From Streptomyces sp. NBC_00557 (GTDB taxonomy: Bacteria; Actinomycetota; Actinomycetes; Streptomycetales; Streptomycetaceae), in the NCBI RefSeq assembly GCF_036345995.1, contig NZ_CP107796.1, positions 5,270,001 to 5,334,000 of the forward strand: a stretch of 64,000 nucleotides of DNA, given 5' to 3'. Shown here one piece after another: positions 7,107-17,040 of this stretch. The notes under the pieces were generated by a model that was not told where the DNA came from, did not search any database, and worked only from the letters and a program-made list of their open reading frames with translations. A program made the translations under genes and the position numbers. Within the stretch, counting starts at the first letter, position 1. Each line of letters starts with the position of its first letter.

Positions 7107-9920
7107 GTGACCTCCGTCACTGACCAGGACCACACGGATCACACCGACCACATGAGGCACGTCGGACGCATGGGGGACATGGAGCCGGACAGCCACGGCA
7201 CGGAGAGGGACAGCGGCGGCAGCGGCAACGACAGTGCGGCCGGGCGCGTCGACCAGGGCGGCGGCTCGGAGCCCGGGCTCGTGGAGTACCGGGAGTACGG
7301 GGAGTACGGAAGGTACGGGGAGCGGATGGCCGCCGCCGCGGTGGGTGCCGGAGAGGCCGAGGCCTGTGGGTGCTGTCGCAGCAGCGTGGGTGAGCCTGGT
7401 TCCGGCGCTGGCTCGACGGCAGGGGAGGGCAGCCTTGGGGAGCCCATGAGGGCCGGAGAGGGCCCGGACACACCGGACACGCCGGGCACCACCCCGGACA
7501 GCGCCCTTGCCACCGGTCGCGCCGCCCGCAGCACCGGCGTGGACGTCCGCCCCGGGCGGGCGGAGGGCGGTTACGCCGCCCGGAACCCCGCGAGCCCCAG
7601 GAGTGAGCGGCACACGCGCGTGCGGGACGCCGGCGAGGGTGCGGGCGACCGCGAGGGTGGCGAGGGCATGGGGAACGGAACGCGCGAGGGCGACGGTGAG
7701 GTCGTGACTCGGGAGCGGCGCGCGGGCGGGGACAGTGACCACTGGCACAGTGACCATGGGCACAGCGACCACGGGCACAGCGACAGCGGACATAGTGGTG
7801 GCGGGGTCGGCGATGGAGGTGCGGCTCGGGACACCGGCCGTGGTACGCAGCCGTACCTGCCGCACGCGCTCGCGCACCCCACGTCCGGCACCGGCACCGG
7901 CACCGGCGCCGAAGCCGTACCGGCCCCCACCGCCGGACCGGCCCCGGCCGCCATCGCCACCCCCGCATCCATCCCGCCCCTGCCGCGGTTCCCGTACACG
8001 CCCACGTTCATGCCGAGCGCTGCCCCCCGCACCGCCGCGGACCCGACCGCCGCCTCCCCGGGCTCCTCCCGACCCTCGAAACCCGCCGGGGCCTCGGCAT
8101 CCGGGTCCCTGGCCTCCCCGTCATCGACCCCCTCCACCTCCCCTGATCCCTCCGCGCCCCCAGCCCTCTCCAACTCCTCCAACTCCTCCGACTCCCCCGA
8201 GTCCTGGGACGACGGTCTGATCGCCCGGCGCGTCACGGAGGCCACCGCCGCCGCGCTCGCCGCCGAACGCGCCTCCGTGCTGGAGACCGGTAGTCGCGGC
8301 CCTGCCGGCGAGCCCCCCGCCCCGCTGGCGTACGACGGCCGGCTGCGCTCCCGGCTGGACGCCCTGCGCGAGCTGGTCGGAGTCTCCCGGACCCGGCTGG
8401 ACAGCCGTACCCTCGCCGAGGCGGGCCGGGTTCTGGACGAGGCGGCCGCCCGCCGCAAGCTCTCCGGCCGGCACACGGTCGTGGCCATCGCGGGCGCGAC
8501 CGGCAGCGGCAAGTCGCAGCTGTTCAACGCCCTGGCCGGCGTGCCCATCTCGGAGACCGGCGTACGACGTCCCACCACCGCCGCGCCCATCGCGTGCAGC
8601 TGGAGCGACGGCGCGGCCGGCCTCATCGACCGGCTGGGCATCCCGGGCCGGCTGCGCCGCCGTCCGCTGCAGAGCCCGGAGGCCGAGGCGCAGTTGCGGG
8701 GGCTGGTCCTGGTCGACCTGCCCGACCACGACTCCGCCGCCGTGGAGCACCGCAAGCAGGTCGACCGGATCCTGAAGCTGGTCGACGCGGTGATCTGGGT
8801 GGTCGACCCGGAGAAGTACGCCGACGCGGTACTGCACGAGCGCTATCTGCGACCCATGGCCGGCCACGCGGAGATCATGTTCATCGTCCTCAACCAGGTC
8901 GACCGGCTGCCCGGAGACGCCGCCGACCAAATCCTCGACGATCTGCGCCGGCTGCTGGACGAGGACGGCATCGCGCTCGGCGAGCACGGCGAGCCGGGCG
9001 CCAGGGTGCTCGCGCTGTCCGCGCTCACCGGCGACGGCGTCGGCGAACTGCGCGAGGTCCTCGGCGATTTCGTGGCGGAACGCGGCGCCGCGGCCCGCCG
9101 CGTCTCGGCCGACGTCGACGCCGCCGCGACCGGGCTGCGGCCGGTGTACGCCACCGGGCAGCGGGTCGGCCTGAGCGAGGAGGCGCGCGAGGAGTTCGCC
9201 GCGCGGCTCGCGGACGCCGTGGGCGCGACCGCGGCGGGCGAGGCCGCCGAGCGCGCCTGGCTGCGCAACGCGGGCCGTGCCTGCGGCACTCCCTGGCTGC
9301 GGCTGTGGCGCTGGTACCGGTTCCGCGGCGAGTCCACCACCGGCCGCATCCCCGTGCGCAAGGCCCCGACCGACGAGGAATCCACGGCGCGTCAGCGGGT
9401 GGAACAGGCGGTCCGTACGATGGCCGACCAGGCCTCGGCCGGGCTGCCGGCGCCGTGGGCGCAGGCGGTGCGCGAGGCCGCCGTACGCGGGTCGCAGGGG
9501 CTGCCGGAGGCGCTGGACGAGCTGGTGGCACGCGCGGGACTGCCGCCGGGCCGGCCGCCGCGGCCCGGCTGGTGGCCGACGGCCGTGCTGGTGCAGGCGG
9601 CGATGACCTTGCTGCAGGTCGTCGGCGGTCTGTGGCTGGTCGGCCAGATCGTCGGCGTCATGGCCCCCAACCTCGGCCTGCCGGTGCTGCTGATGGCCTG
9701 CGGGATCGTCGGCGGGCCGCTGGTCGAGTGGGGCTGCCGGATGGCGGCGAGAGGCCCCGCCCGGCGCTACGGCCAGGAGGCCGAACGCAGACTCCGGGAG
9801 GCGGCCGCCGGCTGCGGCCGGGCCCGGGTGCTCGAGCCGGTGGCTGCGGAACTGCTGCGGTACCGGGAGGTGCGGGAGCAGTACGGGCGGGTGGCACGGA
9901 GCGGCGCGGGGGTGGGCTGA
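7107..9920 (+). CDS. dynB: Membrane-anchored dynamin-like GTPase, DynB-type
   Basis: The GTG at 7107 follows AAGGAGAGG by six bases. The 937-aa protein starts with about 370 residues of low complexity rich in D, H, G, S and P. These include a run of 15-base DNA repeats encoding HSDHGHSDHGHS. The GTPase domain follows: P-loop GATGSGKS at about 463-470, RPTTAAP, LVLVDLPDHDS (G3) and NQVD (G4). Near residues 822-876 two hydrophobic stretches (VLVQAAMTLLQVVGGLWLV; GLPVLLMACGIVGG) form a membrane hairpin, and a short charged tail ends the protein. This matches the membrane partner of DynA, which holds the division ring at sporulation septa. The very long disordered N-terminus is the unusual part. 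Confidence 0.75.
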   Translation: MTSVTDQDHTDHTDHMRHVGRMGDMEPDSHGTERDSGGSGNDSAAGRVDQGGGSEPGLVEYREYGEYGRYGERMAAAAVGAGEAEACGCCRSSVGEPGSGAGSTAGEGSLGEPMRAGEGPDTPDTPGTTPDSALATGRAARSTGVDVRPGRAEGGYAARNPASPRSERHTRVRDAGEGAGDREGGEGMGNGTREGDGEVVTRERRAGGDSDHWHSDHGHSDHGHSDSGHSGGGVGDGGAARDTGRGTQPYLPHALAHPTSGTGTGTGAEAVPAPTAGPAPAAIATPASIPPLPRFPYTPTFMPSAAPRTAADPTAASPGSSRPSKPAGASASGSLASPSSTPSTSPDPSAPPALSNSSNSSDSPESWDDGLIARRVTEATAAALAAERASVLETGSRGPAGEPPAPLAYDGRLRSRLDALRELVGVSRTRLDSRTLAEAGRVLDEAAARRKLSGRHTVVAIAGATGSGKSQLFNALAGVPISETGVRRPTTAAPIACSWSDGAAGLIDRLGIPGRLRRRPLQSPEAEAQLRGLVLVDLPDHDSAAVEHRKQVDRILKLVDAVIWVVDPEKYADAVLHERYLRPMAGHAEIMFIVLNQVDRLPGDAADQILDDLRRLLDEDGIALGEHGEPGARVLALSALTGDGVGELREVLGDFVAERGAAARRVSADVDAAATGLRPVYATGQRVGLSEEAREEFAARLADAVGATAAGEAAERAWLRNAGRACGTPWLRLWRWYRFRGESTTGRIPVRKAPTDEESTARQRVEQAVRTMADQASAGLPAPWAQAVREAAVRGSQGLPEALDELVARAGLPPGRPPRPGWWPTAVLVQAAMTLLQVVGGLWLVGQIVGVMAPNLGLPVLLMACGIVGGPLVEWGCRMAARGPARRYGQEAERRLREAAAGCGRARVLEPVAAELLRYREVREQYGRVARSGAGVG
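7731..7805 (+). repeat. Five 15-bp tandem repeats inside dynB
   Basis: Units of 15 bases, typified by CACAGTGACCATGGG and CACAGCGACCACGGG, run from 7731. The middle three are close copies and the outer two diverged. They encode the His/Asp/Ser repeat HSDHG in the disordered N-terminus, so copy number can change without shifting the frame. Confidence 0.75.
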
Positions 9921-9993
9921 GAGTCGTACGGGCCGCGGGCTCACCGGGCTGCGCGTGAGGGCCGGGTGCGGCGGGCCTGGATGCGGGGGTGCA

Positions 9994-10025
9994 GTGAGGG
10001 GCCTCGGATGACCGAGGCCCCTCAC
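9994..10025 (+). terminator. Perfect 14-bp hairpin after dynB
   Basis: GTGAGGGGCCTCGG pairs with CCGAGGCCCCTCAC around an ATGA tetraloop, 73 bases after the dynB stop. There is no U tract. It probably ends the dynA-dynB transcript. Confidence 0.75.
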
Positions 10026-10051
10026 CCGTTTCGCGTCGCCTCACCTTCACC

Positions 10052-10115
10052 TTCCGGAGCCATCACTTTCCGGAGCCACCGCTTTCCGCAGCCACCACTT
10101 TCGGGAGCCGCCTCG
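10052..10115. repeat. Four 16-bp tandem repeats between dynB and ssbB
   Basis: Units TTCCGGAGCCATCACT, TTCCGGAGCCACCGCT, TTCCGCAGCCACCACT and TTCGGGAGCCGCCTCG start at 10052, 10068, 10084 and 10100. No gene covers them. The remaining intergenic stretch to 10450 shows no other gene, only the leader of ssbB. Confidence 0.7.
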
Positions 10116-10450
10116 GGCTTCCCGGAGCCGGCCATCCCCGCGTGAGAACGGCGGCGAAGAACCCGCGTCGCCCACACGGGTGGCGAGGTTTTCCACAGGC
10201 CCTGGCCCCGTCCACAGCGCTCAGCGGATCCGGCGCGGCAAGGGCAGTCTGAGGTCGTCGCGGCGATCGCACGGCGGCTCGGTCCGACCTCGTCCGGAGG
10301 GACGGCGGAGGAGACGCGCGCGATCGGCGGGAGGTGCGGACAGGTACGGCGGCCGGTCGTACGGACCGCACGCGGACACACACGATCCGGACGTCTCAGA
10401 CGTCGTGCCCGGCCGCCGGAAGGGACCGGGCGCGGGAGGGGAGCGAGAAC

Positions 10451-10927
10451 ATGAACGAGACCATTGTCTGCGTGGTAGGCAACGTGGCGACCCAGCCGCT
10501 GTACCGGGAGACGGCGGCGGGACCGTCGGCCCGGTTCCGCCTGGCGGTGACGTCGCGCTACTGGGACCGGGAGAAGAGCGCCTGGACGGACGGGCACACC
10601 AACTTCTTCACGGTGTGGGCCAATCGGCAGCTCGCGGTGAACGTGGCCGCCTGTGTGGAGCTGGGCCAGCCGGTGCTGGTGCAGGGCCGGCTGAAGGTGC
10701 GCACGGAGGTGCGCGACAGGCAGCAGCAGTGGACCTCCGCCGACATCGACGCCGTGGCGATCGGCCACGACCTCACCCGGGGTACGGCCGCCTTCCAGCG
10801 CCAGGCAAGGCCGGAGCCCGTGCCGACGGCGCCCCGGCCGGAGCCGAACTGGGAGACACCGCGTCCAGCCGGCGCCGAGAGCGAGGAGTCCCGTGAACAG
10901 GCCCCGGAACCAGCAGCGGTGACGTGA
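10451..10927 (+). CDS. ssbB: Single-stranded DNA-binding protein, SsbB type
   Basis: The 158-aa protein begins MNETIVCVVGNVATQPLYRE, a clear OB-fold start. Conserved elements are ARFRLAVTSRYWDR, NFFTVWANRQLAVNVAACVELGQPV and VQGRLKVRTEV, followed by a Pro/Glu-rich tail (about 118-158). The C-terminus ends EPAAVT and lacks the acidic DDDIPF-like tip that SsbA uses to recruit repair proteins. This fits SsbB, which in Streptomyces coelicolor is linked to chromosome segregation during sporulation. GGGAGGGGAG upstream of the ATG supports the start. Its neighbours, the DynA/DynB-type dynamins, also act in sporulation septation, so the locus groups developmental functions. Confidence 0.85.
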   Translation: MNETIVCVVGNVATQPLYRETAAGPSARFRLAVTSRYWDREKSAWTDGHTNFFTVWANRQLAVNVAACVELGQPVLVQGRLKVRTEVRDRQQQWTSADIDAVAIGHDLTRGTAAFQRQARPEPVPTAPRPEPNWETPRPAGAESEESREQAPEPAAVT

Positions 10928-11197
10928 CATCAGCTGACGTGCCGTCCACCGGAGTCACCGGGCCGGTGTCGCACAGCGTGGCCAACCACCCGTACGAAGC
11001 GGTGGATTTGTCGATATGCCCAGCTCATGGACGGTCCCGGCGATAACGATTACGGATCGGATCGCCCATCGGTTCATCCGACCGGCGGGAGAGGCTCCGG
11101 CTGATCCCTAGGATGCCGGACGTGCCCCTAGGGGCTGCCGATTCTGCTGGTGGGACCGTCCCCCACGTCCAACGGGTCCTGCTCGAAGGGGAATTCT

Positions 11198-12652
11198 GTG
11201 CTTGCTGCGTTCTCTGGGTTCCGCCGCCGTACCGGAGCGGCACGCCTGGCCGCCGTCACGACGGTGACCGGTCTCATGGCGGCGGGTGTGCTCTCCGGCG
11301 CCGGTACGGCCGCGGCCGACGGGACCGACGGGACACCGCAGACCCGGGGCGGGGCGACGGCCACGATCAACGGTCTGAAGACCTACGGCGAGGCAGTGAT
11401 CCACCAGGTCGGCGGCGACCAGCGTGTGGAGGCGGGCCTGTTCGAGATGTCCGTCGACGGCGGCGGCACCCTCCAGACGTACTGCGTCGACCTCCACAAC
11501 CCCACCCAGCGCGACGCCCACTACGAGGAGACGCCGTGGAGCGGCACCTCCCTGGGCGGCAACAAGGACGCCGGCAGGATCCGCTGGATTCTGCAGAACT
11601 CCTACCCGCAGGTCAACGACCTCGCCGCGCTCGCCCGCCAGGCGGGCACCGGCCCGCTGACCGAGCAGGACGCGGCGGCCGGCACCCAGGTGGCCATCTG
11701 GCGCTACTCCGACCACGCGAAGGTCGACGCCGTCGACCCGCAGGCGGAGAAGCTCGCCGACTACCTGCAGAAGAGCGCCCGCGACCTGGGTGAACCGCAC
11801 GCCTCGCTGACGCTGGACCCGCCGGCGGTCTCCGGGCGGCCGGGGGCCCTGCTCGGCCCGGTGACCGTGCACACCAACGCGGGCGCCGTCACGGTGAGTC
11901 CGCCGCCGGACGCGGCCACCAGCGGGGTGCGTATCACCGACAGCACCGGAAAGGCGGTGACCTCCGCGCGGGACGGCAGCCGGCTGTACTTCGACATTCC
12001 GGAGGACTCCGCCGGGAGCGGCGCGGGGGGCTCCTCCCAGGGTCTCGACAGCGGCGGAGGCACGGCCCAGCTGACCGTCCAGGCGTCGACGACGGTGCCC
12101 GTGGGACGCGCCTTCACCTCCGACAGCCGCAGCCAGACCCAGATCCTGGCCGGCTCCAGCGAGTCCACGGTCTCCGCCACGGCGACCGCGACCTGGGCGG
12201 CCGAGGGTGCGATACCGGCGGTCTCGGTCCGGAAGGACTGCGCCAAGGGCGGCGTCGACCTCTTCGTGGCCAACAGGGGCGACCGGCCCTTCACCTTCGA
12301 GCTGATGGGCGCCGAGCACACGATCCCCGCTCGCGCCTCCCAGACGGTGACCGTGCCGCTCCAGGAGGACCAGGCCTACGACTTCACGATCACCGGCCCG
12401 CACGGCTTCAGCCAGCGTTTCACCGGCGTCCTCGACTGCAAGACGCAAGGCGCCCTCACCACCCGGGCGGCCAAGGCCCACAACGAACCCGCCCCCGCCT
12501 CGGTCGGCGGCACCATGGCCCCCGGCACCGACCTCGCCGCGACGGGCGGCTCCGCGATCACCCCGCTGATCGCGGGCGTGGCCATCGGCTTCGTGGTGAT
12601 CGGCGGGGCGGTGCTGGTCCTGCTGCGCAAGCGTGAACAGCCCGGCGGCTGA
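11198..12652 (+). CDS. TQXA thioester-domain surface protein with LAATG sorting signal
   Basis: This is a secreted, wall-anchored protein of 484 aa from the GTG at 11198, with GAAGGGGA five bases upstream. A signal peptide runs to about residue 40 (GTAAA). A TQXA thioester domain follows: Cys96 in TYCVDLH and Gln164 in TQVAIWRY are the pair expected to form the intramolecular thioester bond. In Gram-positive adhesins this bond couples the protein covalently to partners. Ig-like stalk regions follow. The C-terminus has the sortase E-type motif LAATG (446-450), a hydrophobic segment and the tail RKREQPGG. A sortase is not encoded in the window. It stands alone after ssbB with its own leader. 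The bound partner is unknown. Confidence 0.85.
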   Translation: MLAAFSGFRRRTGAARLAAVTTVTGLMAAGVLSGAGTAAADGTDGTPQTRGGATATINGLKTYGEAVIHQVGGDQRVEAGLFEMSVDGGGTLQTYCVDLHNPTQRDAHYEETPWSGTSLGGNKDAGRIRWILQNSYPQVNDLAALARQAGTGPLTEQDAAAGTQVAIWRYSDHAKVDAVDPQAEKLADYLQKSARDLGEPHASLTLDPPAVSGRPGALLGPVTVHTNAGAVTVSPPPDAATSGVRITDSTGKAVTSARDGSRLYFDIPEDSAGSGAGGSSQGLDSGGGTAQLTVQASTTVPVGRAFTSDSRSQTQILAGSSESTVSATATATWAAEGAIPAVSVRKDCAKGGVDLFVANRGDRPFTFELMGAEHTIPARASQTVTVPLQEDQAYDFTITGPHGFSQRFTGVLDCKTQGALTTRAAKAHNEPAPASVGGTMAPGTDLAATGGSAITPLIAGVAIGFVVIGGAVLVLLRKREQPGG

Positions 12653-12664
12653 CCCGCCCCGGCG

Positions 12665-12913
12665 TCACTCCTCGCCACCACCGGGGCCGGACTCATCTTG
12701 AGGACTACGGGGTCCGTCCCGGAGTGTGTCAGGTGGCAGGAGCCCCCCGGAACCGCCGATCACCCCGGCGGTCCCCAGGCCTGCGAGCACCAGCCGCCCG
12801 AGCGCCTTGACGCCGTGCCAGTCGTGCGGAGCCCCGAAGACCGCCCAGGCGCTCAAGGCGACGCCCGCTGCGAAGATCACGAGTGCGCACATGCGATGTA
12901 AGCCCCGGCTCAT
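12665..12913 (-). CDS. Small two-pass membrane protein
   Basis: The 82-aa protein begins MSRGLHRMCALVIFAAGVAL. A first membrane segment spans about 8-27 and a second, VLAGLGTAGVIGGSGGLL, about 42-60. The tail is hydrophilic (RDGPRSPQDESGPGGGEE). The ATG at 12913 is preceded on its strand by GAGGTGACC, an acceptable ribosome binding site. The gene is convergent with the TQXA gene, whose stop is 12 bases away. No family is recognised. Confidence 0.65.
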   Translation of the reverse strand: MSRGLHRMCALVIFAAGVALSAWAVFGAPHDWHGVKALGRLVLAGLGTAGVIGGSGGLLPPDTLRDGPRSPQDESGPGGGEE

Positions 12914-13006
12914 GGGCCCATGGTCACCTCGCGTCCCTCGGCGCTCAACTACCGCAGAGACGAACCAGCCACCCAGGGCATGGGCAGTGACAGACGGGCA
13001 TGGGCG

Positions 13007-13026
13007 GGCCCCGGAACGCCGGGGCC
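13007..13026 (-). terminator. Hairpin downstream of hypothetical gene
   Basis: GGCCCCGG pairs with CCGGGGCC around AACG, 37 bases beyond the minus-strand stop at 13063. It is a probable terminator without a U tract. Confidence 0.5.
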
Positions 13027-13062
13027 GTTGAAGCGGGCATGCCGTCTACGCCGCGGAGCGAT

Positions 13063-13479
13063 TCACAGCCGCGCGTTGAGGGTCATGAACGTGCGGCGCT
13101 CGATGAAGTGCCGGAAGGACGGTTGGGGCAGCGCGCCGGAGAGGTCCACTCCGCACATGTAGAGCTCCGGCCGACTGGACAGCAGCTCGAAGTCGCGCAG
13201 CGCGTCCTCGAAGGAACAGATGACGCCCGGCTCGGACGCGGAGTCGATCAACAGGACGTGATCATGGGCTCCCAGGGGAGTCGTCCTCGCCCAGTCCACT
13301 ACGTCGTCGTCCGAGACACCATGAAGTTTCAGGGAGCGGCACGGCAGGTCCCGCCAGTCGATGCCGTGGCCCGCCCACGGGAGGGTGCGGAGGTGGGCAT
13401 CGAACGCTGAAGCGAGCTCGACCGTGGTGATCGAAGCATTGTGATCCGCGATCCAGCGGGAGATCTCTTCGGCACGCAC
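13063..13479 (-). CDS. Hypothetical protein, 138 aa
   Basis: The protein (start GTG, MRAEEISRWIADHN) shows ordinary soluble composition with regular Streptomyces codon use. Segments include ASAFDAHLRTLPW, CRSLKLHGVSDDDVVDW and VLLIDSASEPGVICSFEDAL. No domain is recognised; SUKH-like or immunity-type folds are a loose possibility only. The gene follows the HAD-like gene (13625-14125) on the same strand after a 145-base gap, and a hairpin lies downstream, so it may be its own unit. Confidence 0.6.
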   Translation of the reverse strand: MRAEEISRWIADHNASITTVELASAFDAHLRTLPWAGHGIDWRDLPCRSLKLHGVSDDDVVDWARTTPLGAHDHVLLIDSASEPGVICSFEDALRDFELLSSRPELYMCGVDLSGALPQPSFRHFIERRTFMTLNARL

Positions 13480-13624
13480 GTGCGCACGGTAGTCGAGCAG
13501 GCCTCGGGACCAGCGACGTGCCGAGCCCCAGAACGAGCGCGTACGTCACCGCCGGCCACGCCGTGGAGCCGCCTGAGCCGAGGCGGGCGACAGTTGAGGA
13601 GGCGTCGATACCCGGCCTCCACGA

Positions 13625-14125
13625 TCAGCCTGTAGCCGGCGCCCTCACGGCGAGCCAGTCGCCGAGGGCCGAGAAGTCGGCGTCTCCGAGTCCTCGAACC
13701 GGATCGACGCGATGAAGCAGCGACGGCCCGGGATGCTGGGCATCGACCCACAAGCGGTCCATGGCGCTGATTTCGTCGTCCACCCAGATGAACGGCCGGC
13801 CGTCGGCCCACTCGACCAAGGGGCGAGTCTTCCAGTGCAGGCCGCGCGGTCCGTCGTGGGTGCCGGTAGCCGGCCACTCCACCACGGGCAGCATCGGCAG
13901 TCCCACGCGCGGAGCGACGGCCTCGTTGGCGTCCTCCATCCACGTCGTGGCCCACACGAGATGACAGCCCAGGGCGAGGAGGCGGGGTCCGATGCCGGGA
14001 TCCAGCCGATCAAGCAGCGGGTTTCCCTGATCGACCGACGCCGAGGAGCCGTATGACGCTCCGAACGGGATGAGCGGACCATCGACGTCCAGGAAGAGGA
14101 GGGGGCGCTCAGCTGTGCCGGCCAT
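13625..14125 (-). CDS. HAD-like hydrolase domain protein
   Basis: The 166-aa protein begins MAGTAERPLLFLDVDGPLIP, and LFLDVDG is HAD motif I with nucleophile Asp and the second Asp. Other conserved parts are HLVWATTWMEDAN (motif II-like Thr) and PFIWVDDEISAMD near residues 115-125, which fits the acidic motif IV. It belongs to the short HAD proteins, common in actinomycetes, that lack a cap domain. A phosphatase role is likely, with unknown substrate. It is transcribed away from ettA, leaving about 150 bases for both promoters. Confidence 0.75.
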   Translation of the reverse strand: MAGTAERPLLFLDVDGPLIPFGASYGSSASVDQGNPLLDRLDPGIGPRLLALGCHLVWATTWMEDANEAVAPRVGLPMLPVVEWPATGTHDGPRGLHWKTRPLVEWADGRPFIWVDDEISAMDRLWVDAQHPGPSLLHRVDPVRGLGDADFSALGDWLAVRAPATG

Positions 14126-14275
14126 AGCGCCACGATAGCCCGGGGCGGCGGTGCGGACCGGTAAAAGCCCAGGTCACAGCCCCCCGACCTAACGCGTTTC
14201 CGCCTACGGCTGGCCGTACGGCAAGATGGGGTGTATCTGCCCACTGCCAGATTTCAAGCTGCCGGACGGTTTCTC

Positions 14276-15940
<1,665 letters not shown>

Positions 15941-15946
15941 TCGGTC

Positions 15947-16363
15947 TTGCGCCACATCTACCGCTGCCCGCTGCGCTGGGCGGACATGGACGCGTACGGG
16001 CACGTGAACAACGTCGTCTTCCTGCGCTACCTGGAGGAAGCCCGCATCGACTTCCTGTTCCGCCCGGACAAGGAGTTCAAGCAGGGGTCGGTCGTGGCGC
16101 GCCATGAGATCGACTACAAGCGGCAGCTCGTCCACCGGCACCACCCGGTGGACATCGAGCTGTGGGTCACCGAGATCAAGGCCGCGTCCTTCACCATCGC
16201 CTACGAGGTGAAGGACGACGACCTGGTGTACGTGCGGGCGTCCACCGTGATCGTCCCGTTCGACTTCGAGGCGCAGCGGCCGCGGCGGATCACCGCCGAG
16301 GAGCGCGCGTTCCTGGAGGAGTACCGGGACACGGCCGACGACGAGGAGGCCGTCGCCGCATGA
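15947..16363 (+). CDS. Hotdog-fold acyl-CoA thioesterase
   Basis: The 138-aa protein starts at TTG 15947 (LRHIYRCPLRWADMDAYGHVNNVVFLRYLEE). RWADMDAYGHVNN is the 4-hydroxybenzoyl-CoA thioesterase/YbgC-type active-site region with the conserved Asp and His. VARHEIDYKRQL and FTIAYEV follow the hotdog sheet. It probably hydrolyses acyl-CoA thioesters, but the substrate cannot be read from sequence. The gene follows ettA by six bases, and its stop overlaps the next start (ATGA), so three genes form one operon. Confidence 0.85.
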   Translation: MRHIYRCPLRWADMDAYGHVNNVVFLRYLEEARIDFLFRPDKEFKQGSVVARHEIDYKRQLVHRHHPVDIELWVTEIKAASFTIAYEVKDDDLVYVRASTVIVPFDFEAQRPRRITAEERAFLEEYRDTADDEEAVAA

Positions 16364-17037
16364 CGGTGCTGCACCTGGCCGACGAGACGGAGGCGGCCGA
16401 TCTCGCCGCCTTCCTCTCCCGGCTGCTCCACTACGACCGTGGAGCCGCGGTGCGCCTGCAGGCAGCCGGCACCGCGCTCGCCGTCTTCGGGCGCCCGCCG
16501 TCCTTCGAGGTGCTGGCCGTGCGCGCCGTACGGCTGGAGAAGCCGTACGAGGACGGGCTCGACGCCACGCTCGACGTGACCGTCTCGGCCGGCGAGTTCC
16601 TGGAGTCCCTGGACGAGCGCGGCGCCACCGCCGCCGTGCCGGCCGCGGTCACCGGTCCGCCGTGGGCCGGAGTGCTGCCGCCGCGCGGCGGCTGGCGGGC
16701 CGAGCCGGGGCTGCCCGCCCCGGACGCGCTGCGGGCGACGGTCGCCGCGGCGGTCACCGAGTTCCGGTCCCGTACGGAGGAGCTCGCGCCCGACGGCCGT
16801 ACCCGCGCGGAGCTGGACCGGATCGGGCGGGACATCTGGTCCCGGGAGATCGGCCGCACCGGCCTTCCGGTCCGGGCCGTGCACGCGGCCCAGTCGCTGG
16901 GCTTCCTGCGGCCGGGCGCCGACCCGGCCGGTACCGCGCTGTACTCCTCGGGGGCGTGGCTGAGGCTGCGCACCCCCTACGGGTCGGTCGCCGTACGGCG
17001 CTCGGGCCTGGGCCCGCTCGGGGTCAGCGTGCGCTGA
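16360..17037 (+). CDS. Conserved actinobacterial hypothetical protein, 225 aa
   Basis: The ATG at 16360 overlaps the thioesterase stop by four bases (ATGA), so translation is coupled. The protein begins MTVLHLADETEAADLAAFLSRLL and contains RLEKPYEDGLDATLDVTVSAG, a central Pro/Gly-rich stretch and ELDRIGRDIWSREIGRTGLP near the middle. There are no membrane segments and no enzyme motif I can name. I recall it as a conserved companion of ettA and the thioesterase in Streptomyces, without known function. It ends three bases from the convergent ABC transporter gene. Confidence 0.75.
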   Translation: MTVLHLADETEAADLAAFLSRLLHYDRGAAVRLQAAGTALAVFGRPPSFEVLAVRAVRLEKPYEDGLDATLDVTVSAGEFLESLDERGATAAVPAAVTGPPWAGVLPPRGGWRAEPGLPAPDALRATVAAAVTEFRSRTEELAPDGRTRAELDRIGRDIWSREIGRTGLPVRAVHAAQSLGFLRPGADPAGTALYSSGAWLRLRTPYGSVAVRRSGLGPLGVSVR

Positions 17038-17040
17038 CAC

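Noticed and set aside
7731..7805. Regular short repeats considered as a CRISPR array
   Set aside because: Repeats are directly adjacent without spacers and lie in frame in a coding region.
5385..7877. Long minus-strand frame over dynA and the start of dynB
   Set aside because: Low-complexity Gly/Val/Arg translation without ribosome binding site or family. The plus-strand GTPases explain the region.
8121..10025. Minus-strand 634-codon frame opposite dynB
   Set aside because: Gly/Arg/Pro/Gln-rich shadow of the dynB reading frame.
10052..10115. 16-bp repeats considered as a CRISPR array
   Set aside because: There are no unique spacers and no cas genes nearby.
14126..14275. Possible riboswitch or attenuator before ettA
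   Set aside because: The gap is only about 150 bases, shared by divergent genes, and shows no conserved riboswitch element.
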